DNA from: Lentibacillus saliphilus
GTDB taxonomy: Bacteria; Bacillota; Bacilli; Bacillales; Amphibacillaceae
Direction of reading: 5' to 3'
Assembly (NCBI RefSeq): GCF_019093865.1
Contig: NZ_JABJXD010000001.1
Span: 682,001-746,000 of the forward strand
Length of the DNA: 64,000 bases
Part shown: positions 17,929 to 27,266 of the stretch, piece after piece
Layout: each line of letters begins with the position of its first letter
Position numbering within the stretch: position 1 is the first letter of the stretch
Position numbers and translations under genes: made by a program
Notes under the pieces: model-generated
What the model was told of the DNA's origin: nothing
What the model saw: only the letters and a program-made list of their open reading frames with translations
Database searches by the model: none

Positions 17929-17943
17929 TTCAACATTGTTGAA
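17929..17943 (-). promoter_or_regulatory. Perfect palindrome TTCAACATTGTTGAA at +1 of mvaB
   Basis: This 15-base palindrome lies directly downstream of the mvaB -10 element, covering the predicted transcription start. It is a likely repressor site. Confidence 0.5.
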
Positions 17944-17947
17944 CCAA

Positions 17948-17976
17948 CTATAACTGATTTTCAAGCTTCATGTCAA
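17948..17976 (-). promoter_or_regulatory. Sigma-A promoter of mvaB
   Basis: TTGACA (17971-17976) and TTATAG/TATAGT (17947-17953) are spaced 17-18 bases on the minus strand. Confidence 0.6.
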
Positions 17977-18044
17977 ATCAGATATTTCCGGACTTTGCAA
18001 AAATAAAAACATAAGGACGCACTATAATATTCCTAAAAATCACC

Positions 18045-18104
18045 TCAACCAAAGCTGGCCTCTTCAGCAAATAAACGAAACCGATCTGCTAAAGAAACAT
18101 TCAT
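18045..18104 (-). CDS. Small ORF of 19 residues with strong ribosome site
   Basis: ATG 18104 follows AAGGAGGTG at ideal spacing. The frame reads MNVSLADRFRLFAEEASFG and stops at 18045. It begins 31 bases after the ABC permease stop and would be the last gene of that operon. It could be a real micropeptide or the leftover start of a deleted gene. I do not recognise it. Confidence 0.4.
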   Translation of the reverse strand: MNVSLADRFRLFAEEASFG

Positions 18105-18135
18105 ACCAACACCTCCTTCTATTATTTCACCTTAT

Positions 18136-19779
18136 TCACAACTCAATTAACGGCTTTTTCGGACGGAACGCAACATACCAACTGACAATAGTGATCACCG
18201 ACAAAACGCCCATATAACCATACACACCATATGGAAGCATAGAAACAAGCCAATGAAAGAGAGCAAAAGCACCCGTTATAAGCATCAGCAAGAAGAGCGT
18301 CACTGTGCTGCCTGCTTCCTTCGCAGATTCAAAAGGTCTTGAAAACGGAAGTTCATCATTGTTCGTTAATTTATATGATATTAGGGTTAACAGTACGATT
18401 GCCATAAAGACGACGATTAAATCAGGGATAATACGTGCGGAAAAAATAAAAACAAACACAGCACATAACACGGCATATAAAGGAACGAACAACTGAAACA
18501 AAAACGCCTTCAATGTGGCACTATAAATCCGTGATCGCTGCTGGAGAGGACTGACTAAAAACATCCAACTTCCTTTGTAGTTAGGCGAATATCGCAGCAT
18601 AAGAACGACTGGGCCAATTGTAATAGCTGTAAAATATATGGTTAAGTGCATATTGCTATCACGCAAAGAAGCAAAGGATTCCATACTGATATAATTCAAG
18701 TGAAATATAAACGGAAAGACGAGCGCCAGTCCGAGCGACGGATACACACGCAATTTAAAATCACGCTCACGCTTCATCATAATAGAAGAAAAGCGAAAAA
18801 AGAGCTGTTCTTCTCGCGACCGACAAAATAGCTTTGCCCAAAAAGCAGTGAAATCCCAGCGACTTTTTTTATTTGGTCCGGTCTCCTCCATTAACTTCTG
18901 CAAATTACGTTCAAATGTAGGCATTAAGCGGTAATACAATGCAATTGCCAAAAGTGGAACAACAACAGCAAGAAGTGACATTGGCACCGCTACACCCGAT
19001 TGATTATTTTGTAAAACCAAGTCAAACAGTCCGCCAAACCAGACTGGCGGTATAAATATATGCCACCACTCAAACGTGTAGATCACATCAAAATCGGTAA
19101 ACTCAAATACTCTAATGACAATTTGATAACCAACAACAATTCCGATTGACATGAAAATTTGTACGTAATTAATAATATCACGCAGTTTCTCACTGCTAAA
19201 AAACTTTAAAATATAAATATAAATTAAAGCTGTTAACGCCACAATCAACAAAATGAGCAGTGTCATAACAAAGAACAAAACAATCATAAAGAAGATGCCT
19301 TTGCTAAAAATAGCTACTATAGATGGAATGAGTAAAAAAGCACCTGTTAATTGTGTAATATAAATAATGATATGAACAATCTTAGCGGCATTCACTGTAC
19401 GCTCATTGACAGGCTTCGTGTTCAATAATGTTTTATCTCTGACATCCAATAAAACAGCTGAAAAATCAGAAACCAAAGTCGTCATTAAAATGAACATTGT
19501 AACACCAAAAAAAATGCTCATTTGAATAAAGTAATCTCCCATAAACAAGAAAGGGATGAGGATGAGCCCGTACAAAACATAGATGCCCAGCGATTTGAGG
19601 AATTGATAATCATCTTGTTTATCTTCCGTCATATTTGCTTGAAACATCGTCGGTACACGTCTTTGATCCATCGTTAATTTGACTTGGAGGATTTTTCGCA
19701 TCGTTTCATAGTTAATGCCCATTCGTCCAATAAGACCCCTCACAAGATCTAATAGCTTTAATGATCTAAACTCTTTCAT
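18136..19779 (-). CDS. ABC transporter permease (YthQ-like)
   Basis: This is a membrane protein of about 547 residues with roughly 11 hydrophobic segments in two blocks joined by a cytoplasmic region (KLMEETGPNKKSRWD). It resembles the large permeases of two-component ABC exporters such as B. subtilis YthQ or EcsB; the assignment is from overall pattern, not a signature. The start is ATG 19779, behind GGTGA within the ATPase gene, overlapping that gene by 14 bases. Together they form an ABC exporter of unknown substrate. Confidence 0.75.
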   Translation of the reverse strand: MKEFRSLKLLDLVRGLIGRMGINYETMRKILQVKLTMDQRRVPTMFQANMTEDKQDDYQFLKSLGIYVLYGLILIPFLFMGDYFIQMSIFFGVTMFILMTTLVSDFSAVLLDVRDKTLLNTKPVNERTVNAAKIVHIIIYITQLTGAFLLIPSIVAIFSKGIFFMIVLFFVMTLLILLIVALTALIYIYILKFFSSEKLRDIINYVQIFMSIGIVVGYQIVIRVFEFTDFDVIYTFEWWHIFIPPVWFGGLFDLVLQNNQSGVAVPMSLLAVVVPLLAIALYYRLMPTFERNLQKLMEETGPNKKSRWDFTAFWAKLFCRSREEQLFFRFSSIMMKRERDFKLRVYPSLGLALVFPFIFHLNYISMESFASLRDSNMHLTIYFTAITIGPVVLMLRYSPNYKGSWMFLVSPLQQRSRIYSATLKAFLFQLFVPLYAVLCAVFVFIFSARIIPDLIVVFMAIVLLTLISYKLTNNDELPFSRPFESAKEAGSTVTLFLLMLITGAFALFHWLVSMLPYGVYGYMGVLSVITIVSWYVAFRPKKPLIEL

Positions 19780-20566
19780 ACGTCTCACCGTCCATGATGA
19801 TATCTACGAAGCGGCGCGCTGTTTCTTGATGTTCGTTGAATCCAGTAATTTCATTAAATACAGCCTCAAGCGATCCGAGCTTACTTTCTTCTCTTAATTC
19901 CTCGAACGTCCCATCTGCCGCAATTTTGCCATCAACCAATAAGACAATACGATTACTAATCTTCTCTACAACATCCATGATGTGTGATGAATAAAATATC
20001 GTCTTACCTCGCTGTGCCAACTGTTCCAGTACATCTTTTATGATCATCACACTATTTGCATCCAAACCATTTAATGGCTCATCCAAAAAAATCACATCGG
20101 GATCATGTATTAAACTTGTAATAATGAGTACTTTTTGCCGCATGCCCTTGGAAAAGGAAGATAATCGAGCATCACTTACAGACAACATATCAAATTGATT
20201 TAATAGCTCACGTGCTTTTCTCTCAGCTACTTGAGGCGCTAAACCATACAATTCACCGGAGAAAACCATAAATTCGGTCGCAGTTAGATTATCGTATATA
20301 TCGGCATTCTCTGGGACATAGCCTATTCGACGCTTATAATCATGTCCGCTTTTAGCGATGTCCTGCCCGAAAATTTCTACAGTGCCACGATATCCATCCA
20401 ACAAACCAAGCATAATTTTTAATGTTGTACTTTTTCCAGCTCCATTCGGACCAATATATCCAATGATTTGGCCACTATAAACATCCAAATCAATCCCTTT
20501 TAAAACCTGTTTAACGCCAAAGTTCATCGTTAACGCTTTTAATGAAAGAACTTTTTGTGCTTCCAT
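19766..20566 (-). CDS. ABC transporter ATP-binding protein (YthP-like)
   Basis: This is an ATPase of about 266 residues with Walker A GPNGAGKST, Q-loop region, ABC signature FSKGMRQK and Walker B VIFLDEP. The KGMRQ form of the signature is typical of exporters of the EcsA/NatA class. The open frame begins at TTG 20581, but the GGGGGGA ribosome site lies after that codon, so ATG 20566 (or 20569) is the start. It overlaps and is translationally coupled to the permease gene. Confidence 0.88.
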   Translation of the reverse strand: MEAQKVLSLKALTMNFGVKQVLKGIDLDVYSGQIIGYIGPNGAGKSTTLKIMLGLLDGYRGTVEIFGQDIAKSGHDYKRRIGYVPENADIYDNLTATEFMVFSGELYGLAPQVAERKARELLNQFDMLSVSDARLSSFSKGMRQKVLIITSLIHDPDVIFLDEPLNGLDANSVMIIKDVLEQLAQRGKTIFYSSHIMDVVEKISNRIVLLVDGKIAADGTFEELREESKLGSLEAVFNEITGFNEHQETARRFVDIIMDGETYERV

Positions 20567-20706
20567 CATCGCTCCCCCCAAAATGTATGATGTATATGGA
20601 TTACATTAACTCATTACGATACAAAACACAAAATAGTTCCTTTATTTTATAATTAACTAATTTGTTACCAGTGTCATTAAGACTTTTGAATTAAGTGGAG
20701 AACAGT

Positions 20707-21153
20707 TCAAAGCATCTTTTCAAAATGTGTTAAAGACAAACGATCATTTATTATTTCGTCTTTAACGACTTGAAATCCGTGTTTAATATAAAATTGAACA
20801 GCTGGTGTATTGTTAGAGGCCGTCGATACGATGATCTTTTTAACCCTATTTTCACTTTCAATTACATTTAATAACATCTTAGCAATTTCCTTTTTAAAAT
20901 GATCTGGATGAACCATTAAACGATAAATATCAATGACACCACCTTCTGTTTTAAAGGCAATTGCGCCACATAATTTATTTTGAATCAAATAGCCGTAAAA
21001 CGTTCCACATTGCTGTAACGCTTCGATCGTATCTTTTAGTGGCGGGAGATCGGAATAACCAATGAGCTCTGCTTCAATCATATAGGCAGATCTTTGAAGA
21101 TTTAACACTTGTTCAGCTACACGCGGATTACGTATGTCCATTCTTTCTATCAT
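20707..21153 (-). CDS. GNAT N-acetyltransferase
   Basis: This is a GNAT-fold protein of about 148 residues with the acetyl-CoA region DIYRLMVHPDHFKKEIAKML and a C-terminal NNTPAVQFYIKHGF. The glycine-rich pyrophosphate loop is unusual: FKKEIAK replaces the common R/QxxGxG/A, so acetyl-CoA binding may be altered. Start ATG 21153 (MIERMDIRNP) is preferred over TTG 21186 by family pattern and GAGAG upstream. It is monocistronic and its substrate is unknown. Confidence 0.75.
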   Translation of the reverse strand: MIERMDIRNPRVAEQVLNLQRSAYMIEAELIGYSDLPPLKDTIEALQQCGTFYGYLIQNKLCGAIAFKTEGGVIDIYRLMVHPDHFKKEIAKMLLNVIESENRVKKIIVSTASNNTPAVQFYIKHGFQVVKDEIINDRLSLTHFEKML

Positions 21154-21229
21154 CGCTTCATCTCTCATTTCTAATTGTGTATCCAATACCTAACTCGCTA
21201 ACAAAACACGTCAATAACCAAAAGGGGTC

Positions 21230-21264
21230 AAGTAAAATACCCGCAGAATATAATCCCGCGGGTA
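21230..21264 (-). terminator. Terminator after yheA
   Basis: TACCCGC and GCGGGTA form the stem on the minus strand, followed by TTTTACTT. Confidence 0.6.
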
Positions 21265-21280
21265 GTGGTGTTTCAGCAAT

Positions 21281-21643
21281 TTAATTATTGTTTTCTGCTT
21301 CTTGAGCACCGTACAATTCTTCAAGCGGTTTTGTAATAATACGGCTAATCTCAGTAACAGCTTGGTTCATGCTTTCTTCTTTTTCCATAAGTGTTGAAAT
21401 ACCTTCGTGCTGTTGCACGCGCTCGACAATCTGTTGAGCTTCCTGCACTTCTTCTTGAGTAATTTCCTCACCCATCATCTGTTTTTCTTGCAAAGTCATT
21501 TGCGTATTGCGGAAATCCTCAAACATCGTCCGTGCGATGTCATCCTGCATTACTGCTGCAAAAGCTGCCTCGAGTTCCTTGAATTCATTGCTTTCTCTAA
21601 TTGCTTGCTCGAGATCATGTGCACGTTCTTGCATAGTTGTCAT
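21281..21643 (-). CDS. yheA: YlbF/YmcA-family protein YheA
   Basis: This 120-residue all-helical, Glu/Gln-rich protein matches the UPF0342 (YheA) branch of the YlbF/YmcA family, with EFKELEAAFAAVMQD and FRNTQMTLQEKQMMGE. YlbF and YmcA form the Y-complex that guides RNase Y; the role of YheA itself is not established. Shine-Dalgarno GAGGAGG supports the ATG. It is monocistronic with its own terminator. Confidence 0.88.
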   Translation of the reverse strand: MTTMQERAHDLEQAIRESNEFKELEAAFAAVMQDDIARTMFEDFRNTQMTLQEKQMMGEEITQEEVQEAQQIVERVQQHEGISTLMEKEESMNQAVTEISRIITKPLEELYGAQEAENNN

Positions 21644-21923
21644 GTTACATCCTCCTCTGTGCCTATTTAATTAAACGGCCAAACGCCTGATTTATGTTCA
21701 TGTGAAAGTTCCCGTCAATATGCTTTGAAGCACGTATAGTCATATGTATATCTTCAATGACGACCGAGATACGAACACTAAACATACTATAACAAAGCCA
21801 GAAAACAATGTATACCCTTTAGAATAATTCCTATTGCTCGAAATGATTGTTATAATAAACGTGTGCAGAATGAAGGTATATACATATAAACAAGGGTATG
21901 CGCTATTTTTAAACAAAGGATCG

Positions 21924-22826
21924 ATGACGTTGACACATAAACTTAAACACCTATTTCCATCACTCATTTCATTGAATCACCACCCGAACGCTGTGTACGA
22001 TGATTATACGTGGTTTATAACAACTGATGACGAAGTGGTCGGTATTTTAACAGAAGACCTATCACCTCGCGATTTAAGTCTGCTTGAGGCAATCCTAACT
22101 CCTCACAATCCGGCTCTTCCTACTATGACAAAAGAAGAGCACTATTGGGAACAACGCATTAAGACCGGTGAAACAGATGGCGCTCAAACGGAGTCATCAG
22201 AGTCTTATCGTTTTGTTTACTTTTCGGTCCAGCCTAATCAAATTAAGCCACAAGCATTTAAAGAAGCAATTAGTGAGCTCTTTAATAAAAACATTCCAAT
22301 CTTATGGAATGATGACCATAGTGGTTTGATGATTGAATCCCCTGTTGAATCAGGAGATGAGGCCATTTCATATGAACAGATCATTGACATTTTAATGAGC
22401 GATTTATATGTAAACATTCATTTTTTTGTCGGTCCGATTATGAACGATCATGCTGACGCGAGAACCATTTACAAGCAACTAATTGACTATGCAGAAACAG
22501 CATTTCGCCATTCCGATCAATCCGTTCTGTCATATGTAGAAGCCATGCCAGCTATTCTCGTGAATGAAATGGAACCGCACAACCGCTCTGCAATGATTGA
22601 AGCTGTTCTGAACGAATTTGTACATGATACAGATATGCTTCATACAATCGAAACATTTGTTCAATGCCATTTAAACGTCTCAATTACGGCGAAGAAGCTG
22701 TACATGCATCGAAATAGCCTGCAATACCGACTTGACAAGTTCATTGAAAAAACAGGGATTGACATTAGACAATTTCCTTTAGCTGTTACAGTTTACCTCG
22801 CTCTTTTAGCGAATAAAATGGAATGA
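21924..22826 (+). CDS. PucR/CdaR-family regulator (YxkF-like)
   Basis: This is a protein of about 300 residues with a C-terminal PucR-type HTH (NVSITAKKLYMHRNSLQYRL). The N-terminal half shows no recognised sensor domain. The open frame reaches back to 21834, but a TATAAT at 21851-21856 lies inside that extension. AAAGGA precedes ATG 21924 (3 bases) and TTG 21930 (9 bases), so one of these is the start. It is directly upstream of msmX, the same order as yxkF-msmX in B. subtilis, which suggests a conserved regulatory or functional link to sugar uptake. Confidence 0.82.
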   Translation: MTLTHKLKHLFPSLISLNHHPNAVYDDYTWFITTDDEVVGILTEDLSPRDLSLLEAILTPHNPALPTMTKEEHYWEQRIKTGETDGAQTESSESYRFVYFSVQPNQIKPQAFKEAISELFNKNIPILWNDDHSGLMIESPVESGDEAISYEQIIDILMSDLYVNIHFFVGPIMNDHADARTIYKQLIDYAETAFRHSDQSVLSYVEAMPAILVNEMEPHNRSAMIEAVLNEFVHDTDMLHTIETFVQCHLNVSITAKKLYMHRNSLQYRLDKFIEKTGIDIRQFPLAVTVYLALLANKME

Positions 22827-22873
22827 TCTACAAAAAATGACTATATTCCACTTGTTCAACTAGAATACATGCA

Positions 22874-22887
22874 CAAAAACGCTTTCA
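22874..22887 (+). promoter_or_regulatory. cre-like site before msmX
   Basis: CAAAAACGCTTTCA matches the palindromic CcpA consensus TGWAANCGNTNWCA except at its first two bases. It lies about 34 bases upstream of the -35 element of msmX. Carbon control of a shared sugar-importer ATPase is plausible. Confidence 0.35.
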
Positions 22888-22907
22888 TAGTTCGTGCACT
22901 TTGTCCA

Positions 22908-22936
22908 TTTACCGGTATGAATGCCTAATGTACAAT
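22908..22936 (+). promoter_or_regulatory. Probable msmX promoter
   Basis: TTTACC and TACAAT are separated by 17 bases, 30 bases upstream of the msmX start. Confidence 0.45.
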
Positions 22937-22965
22937 GAAATTAGACCAACATGGAGGGGATTTTA

Positions 22966-24063
22966 ATGGCTGAACTGAGACTGAATAAAATTAAAAAAGT
23001 ATTTGATAAAGATGTTGTCGCTGTGAATGATTTTGACCTGCATATTCAAGATAAAGAATTTATCGTATTCGTTGGACCTTCTGGTTGCGGTAAATCAACA
23101 ACATTACGTATGGTTGCAGGACTTGAAGAAATTTCCGACGGCGAATTGTACATTGATGATAAAAAGATGAACGACGTTGCACCAAAAGACCGCGATATTG
23201 CCATGGTGTTTCAGAACTATGCCTTGTACCCACACATGAATGTGTACGATAATATGGCTTTCGGACTTAAACTACGTAAGTTTAAAAAAGAAGAAATTAA
23301 AGAACGTGTTGATAATGCTGCCAAAATTCTTGGCCTTGAAGGGTATTTAGACCGTAAGCCAAAAGCATTATCAGGTGGACAACGGCAGCGTGTAGCACTT
23401 GGACGTGCAATCGTTCGTGATGCAAAGGTCTTCCTAATGGACGAACCTTTATCAAACCTTGATGCCAAGCTACGTGTCCAAATGCGCGCCGAAATCCAAA
23501 AGCTTCACCGTCGTCTGCAAACAACAACAATCTATGTTACACACGACCAAACAGAAGCTATGACAATGGCAACGCGTCTTGTCGTTATGAAGGATGGTGT
23601 CATTCAGCAGGTTGGTGCACCTAAAGATGTGTATGACAGTCCGGAAAATGTATTCGTTGGTGGATTCATTGGCTCACCTTCAATGAACTTCTTAACTGGA
23701 AAGCTTACAGATGGTTACTTTGAAATGAACGACCTTAAAATTAAAGTACCAGAGGGCAAAATGAAAATGCTCCGTGATCAAGGCTATATAAACAAAGAAG
23801 TCATTCTTGGTATTCGTCCAGAAGATATTCATGATGAACTTGCATTTATTAATTCTTCACCTGAAACAAAAATTAGTGCGACTATTGAAGTAGCTGAATT
23901 AATGGGATCAGAATCCTTCCTATACTCAAAAGTAAATGAGCAGGATTTTGTAGCACGTATTGATTCACGTACAGATGTAGAAGGCGGCAGCACAATTGAA
24001 CTCGCCTTTGATATGAACCGAGTACATTTCTTTGATCAGGAAACTGAGTTAAGAATTCGCTAA
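22966..24063 (+). CDS. msmX: Sugar ABC transporter ATPase MsmX/UgpC
   Basis: This 365-residue ATPase is of the CUT1 sugar-importer class. It has Walker A GPSGCGKST, signature LSGGQRQR, Walker B VFLMDEP, and a C-terminal OB-fold/regulatory region. In B. subtilis MsmX is a shared energiser for several oligosaccharide importers, encoded away from them; the stand-alone location here fits that. The frame opens at 22951, but GGAGGGG lies after that codon, so ATG 22966 (MAELRLNKIKK) is the start. Confidence 0.93.
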   Translation: MAELRLNKIKKVFDKDVVAVNDFDLHIQDKEFIVFVGPSGCGKSTTLRMVAGLEEISDGELYIDDKKMNDVAPKDRDIAMVFQNYALYPHMNVYDNMAFGLKLRKFKKEEIKERVDNAAKILGLEGYLDRKPKALSGGQRQRVALGRAIVRDAKVFLMDEPLSNLDAKLRVQMRAEIQKLHRRLQTTTIYVTHDQTEAMTMATRLVVMKDGVIQQVGAPKDVYDSPENVFVGGFIGSPSMNFLTGKLTDGYFEMNDLKIKVPEGKMKMLRDQGYINKEVILGIRPEDIHDELAFINSSPETKISATIEVAELMGSESFLYSKVNEQDFVARIDSRTDVEGGSTIELAFDMNRVHFFDQETELRIR

Positions 24064-24069
24064 ACTTAT

Positions 24070-24105
24070 AAAAAAGCGTTGACCTAAACCGTCAACGCTT
24101 TTTTA
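24070..24105. terminator. Terminator after msmX
   Basis: AAAAAAGCGTTGAC and GTCAACGCTTTTTT enclose a 7-base loop. Confidence 0.9.
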
Positions 24106-24207
24106 TTTGAACGCAAGTATGGAGGGGAGCCCATAGTGGGCACACCCTCCATCTTTAGATTAGGTTTAGACCTAATAGCCATCAATCTATTCAATTTCGT
24201 GTTTTAG

Positions 24208-24408
24208 TTACTGATACTGTCCACCCATTTGCTGCTGTGCAGTTTGAACGAGGCGTTTGGTGATTTCACCACCGACAGAGCCGTTGGCACGGGAAGTCGT
24301 GTCAGGGCCAAGATTCACACCAAATTCTTGAGCGATTTCTGTTTTCATCTGGTCAAGTGCTTGCTGAGCACCAGGTACAACCAACTGATTTGAACTGTTG
24401 TTTGCCAT
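24208..24408 (-). CDS. Small acid-soluble spore protein, alpha/beta type
   Basis: This 66-residue SASP coats forespore DNA and protects it from UV and heat. The GPR protease site TEIAQEFG and the DNA-contact block [17 protein letters not shown] are both intact. AGGAGGTG precedes the ATG. About 25-60 bases upstream on this strand, TGATAA and CAATAT spaced 18 bases loosely fit a sigma-G promoter, which would give late forespore expression. This gene is the clearest proof that the organism sporulates. Confidence 0.95.
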   Translation of the reverse strand: MANNSSNQLVVPGAQQALDQMKTEIAQEFGVNLGPDTTSRANGSVGGEITKRLVQTAQQQMGGQYQ

Positions 24409-24504
24409 GTTGTTTCACCTCCTGTAAGCATATTGTTTGCAGTTTGCAGTAACTTATCACGTGAAATGGCTGGTAAATAGTGTGTCCTTTTACAAATTGC
24501 GTAT

Positions 24505-24539
24505 TAAAAAACAGACATGCTCAATTAACATGTCTGTCA
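24505..24539 (-). terminator. Terminator after fumC
   Basis: ACAGACATG and CATGTCTGT pair around a 9-base loop, followed by TTTTTT on the minus strand. Confidence 0.85.
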
Positions 24540-24553
24540 ACGTCATATATTCA

Positions 24554-25939
24554 TTATTTAGGATAAGTCATTTGCTTCGGATCAACATATGCGTCAAATT
24601 GCTCAGCGGTTAACAGACCTAACTCGACTGCTGTTTCTTTTAATGTCTTTTGCTCTTTATAAGCTGTTTTGGCGATCTTAGCAGCATTTTCATAGCCAAT
24701 ATGTGGATTCAATGCCGTTACAAGCATGAGTGACTCATTTAAGTTCTTCTCAATTTGTTCTTCGTTTGGTTCAAGTCCTTGGACACAGCGTTCATCAAAT
24801 GAGAGCATACTATCAGCAACAATTTGGCATGATTGAAGGAAATTATAAGCGATGACGGGCTTAAATACGTTTAATTCAAAATTGCCTTGGCTTGCTGCAA
24901 AACCGATCGTCGCATCATTTCCCATCACTTGAGCGGCAACCATCGTAACAGCCTCACTCTGTGTTGGATTCACTTTTCCAGGCATGATTGAACTACCTGG
25001 CTCGTTGGCAGGTATGGTAATCTCACCAATGCCACAGCGCGGGCCACTCGCAAGCCAACGTACATCATTGGCGATTTTCATTAAATCAGCTGCCAATGCC
25101 TTTAAAGCACCATGAGCATGAACAGACTCATCGTGACTCGTCAATGCATGGAATTTGTTTGGTGCCGATATAAACGGTGTGCCTGTTAATGTTGAAATTG
25201 TGTCACAAACCCGTTCAGATAGCTCTGGATGCGCATTAAGACCGGTGCCGACTGCTGTTCCACCTATCGCAAGCTCGCGCAAATATTGGAGACTGTCTTG
25301 AAGCATGCTTTCTGATTTCTCGAGCATACGGTGCCATCCACTTATTTCCTGGCCGAGCGTTAGCGGTGTGGCATCCTGTAAATGGGTTCGACCAATTTTC
25401 ACAATATCCTTAAACGCATTCATTTTATCGTCTAATGTTGCTTTAAGCTGAGCAACTGCAGGCAAAACGACTTGTTCGATTTTTAAAACAAAGGCAATAT
25501 GCATAGCTGTTGGGTATGTATCATTTGAGCTCTGCGACTTATTCACATCATCATTAGGATGAAGGCGTACATCATAATCTTTTTTCTCTAGCCATTCATT
25601 CCCTACATACGCAATAACCTCATTAACGTTCATATTCGATTGTGTCCCACTACCCGTTTGCCAAACGACGAGTGGAAAATGATCATTTAATTCTCCTGCT
25701 ACAATACGATCAGCAGCATGAGCAATTGCGTCTGCTTTTTCTTCTTCTAAAATGCCAAGTTCACAATTGACTTGAGCAACGCTCTTTTTTAAAATGGCAA
25801 ATGCCTTCACAATTTCATGTGGCATTACTTCTGTACCGATAGGAAAATTTTGTTTACTACGCTCTGTTTGTGCCCCCCAATATTTATCGGCTGGCACCTT
25901 TACTTCCCCAAATGTATCGTGTTCAATCCGATAATTCAT
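24554..25939 (-). CDS. fumC: Class II fumarate hydratase
   Basis: This 461-residue homotetrameric TCA-cycle enzyme interconverts fumarate and malate. The superfamily signature [11 protein letters not shown] is present, as are [14 protein letters not shown] and the [14 protein letters not shown] segment of the active site. The length is normal. The ATG is preceded by GGGAGG. It is monocistronic with its own terminator. B. subtilis calls the same gene citG. Confidence 0.95.
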   Translation of the reverse strand: MNYRIEHDTFGEVKVPADKYWGAQTERSKQNFPIGTEVMPHEIVKAFAILKKSVAQVNCELGILEEEKADAIAHAADRIVAGELNDHFPLVVWQTGSGTQSNMNVNEVIAYVGNEWLEKKDYDVRLHPNDDVNKSQSSNDTYPTAMHIAFVLKIEQVVLPAVAQLKATLDDKMNAFKDIVKIGRTHLQDATPLTLGQEISGWHRMLEKSESMLQDSLQYLRELAIGGTAVGTGLNAHPELSERVCDTISTLTGTPFISAPNKFHALTSHDESVHAHGALKALAADLMKIANDVRWLASGPRCGIGEITIPANEPGSSIMPGKVNPTQSEAVTMVAAQVMGNDATIGFAASQGNFELNVFKPVIAYNFLQSCQIVADSMLSFDERCVQGLEPNEEQIEKNLNESLMLVTALNPHIGYENAAKIAKTAYKEQKTLKETAVELGLLTAEQFDAYVDPKQMTYPK

Positions 25940-26128
25940 CTTGCTGTTCCTCCCTGTATAGTCTCTTTTTTTAACCCACTTTCATTGTATCAAACTTTTG
26001 CCAAAATCCTAAATGCAACGTGTTTTCCATCTAAAGTTAGTCCGAAAAGACCATTCCATATAAAAGCGTTCATTTTTGGGACGATATAGAGGAGCCCTTG
26101 TCTGACACAAATTCGTACGTTTTCACGG

Positions 26129-26157
26129 TAGTCAACACGGAAACGATCAATTATAAT
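26129..26157 (+). promoter_or_regulatory. Promoter of the 26274-27188 gene
   Basis: TAGTCA and TATAAT are spaced 17 bases, about 110 bases upstream of the start. The rest of the gap 25940-26273 shows a weak minus-strand TACAAT near 25985 that may serve fumC. Confidence 0.45.
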
Positions 26158-26273
26158 ACAGACAGAAGTACACGATCACTTTCTGGCATTAACATTCAGT
26201 GTTCACCTGTTAGTATCGCAAACGGAAGTCTTCTGAAATCAAAGGCAGTAACGTACGAGAGGAGGTTTTCGTG

Positions 26274-27188
26274 ATGCCCAATATTTGGACCCACACACTC
26301 TTTTGTGAGGATGTGGCCGATATGATTGATAATCCGAATCCGTTTATTCAGTATGACAGCTTTATGAAATTAGGTGCTCAAGGTCCTGACCCCTTTTTTT
26401 ACTACAATTTCTGGCCTTGGATTAAGGATGAACCTATACATGAGATAGGAAACCAACTACATACCGAGCATTGTGGCGACGTTTTAATGCATCTCATTCA
26501 TCATGCGAAACATATGAAGCCACATGTGCGTGCTTATGTGTTCGGCTTTGTCACGCATCATATTCTCGATCGAAACACCCATCCATATATCCACTATCGT
26601 GCAGGCTACAACGGCAATGATCACCAAAAGCTAGAAGTTATTATTGATACAATTATGATGGATCAATTTCATAAACTAAAAACATGGAAAGCACCTGTTT
26701 TTAAAGAAATTGATGTAGGTCGGTCGTTGCCAGATGATATTGCTGATTTACTACACAACACGATCAAGACATACTTTCCTAGTACACAACAAGATAACTC
26801 AGCTTATATACAAAAGGCCTATCGTGATATGAAGCGTGCGCTTAGACTATTAGCCGACCCTATTGGATGGAAAAATCTATTGTTTAAGCCGCTCGTTAGT
26901 GCCTTTTCCCATCGACCAATCAAAAACAACATTGACTATTTAAATATGGAACGCCGTGCATGGTACCATTCAGCAACAAATGAGCAGCGCACAGAAAGTT
27001 TTGTTGATTTATATCAAAAAAGCCGCGAAGAAGGAATTGCGATCCTGACTGAAATTCTTATGTATTGGCAAGCAAATGATGATGTATCAGATGAGCGATT
27101 GCGGAAGCTGATTGCAAATATATCCTATGATACCGGTAAACCACTCAACTTAAACCTTAAAAATCAATATAGCAGTCCCATTGTCTGA
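26274..27188 (+). CDS. Zinc-dependent phospholipase C-like protein
   Basis: This 304-residue protein is rich in His and Asp in a pattern like the zinc-dependent phospholipase C/S1-P1 fold: NIWTHTLF at the N terminus, LGAQGPDPFFY, HLIHHAKHM and FVTHHILDRNTHPYIHY. No signal peptide is seen, unlike secreted phospholipases, so it probably acts inside the cell on an unknown substrate. GAGGAGG lies 8 bases before ATG 26274 and 5 before GTG 26271. It is monocistronic with a strong terminator. Confidence 0.8.
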   Translation: MPNIWTHTLFCEDVADMIDNPNPFIQYDSFMKLGAQGPDPFFYYNFWPWIKDEPIHEIGNQLHTEHCGDVLMHLIHHAKHMKPHVRAYVFGFVTHHILDRNTHPYIHYRAGYNGNDHQKLEVIIDTIMMDQFHKLKTWKAPVFKEIDVGRSLPDDIADLLHNTIKTYFPSTQQDNSAYIQKAYRDMKRALRLLADPIGWKNLLFKPLVSAFSHRPIKNNIDYLNMERRAWYHSATNEQRTESFVDLYQKSREEGIAILTEILMYWQANDDVSDERLRKLIANISYDTGKPLNLNLKNQYSSPIV

Positions 27189-27197
27189 ACAGATTTG

Positions 27198-27240
27198 AAA
27201 AAAAGCATCCGGCTCTCAAAATGAGGCCGGATGCTTTTTT
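27198..27240. terminator. Bidirectional terminator
   Basis: GCATCCGGCTC and the complementary GAGGCCGGATGC form a stem flanked by A and T tracts, between convergent genes. Confidence 0.9.
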
Positions 27241-27266
27241 CAATTGTATATGAGCCCCAACATCAC

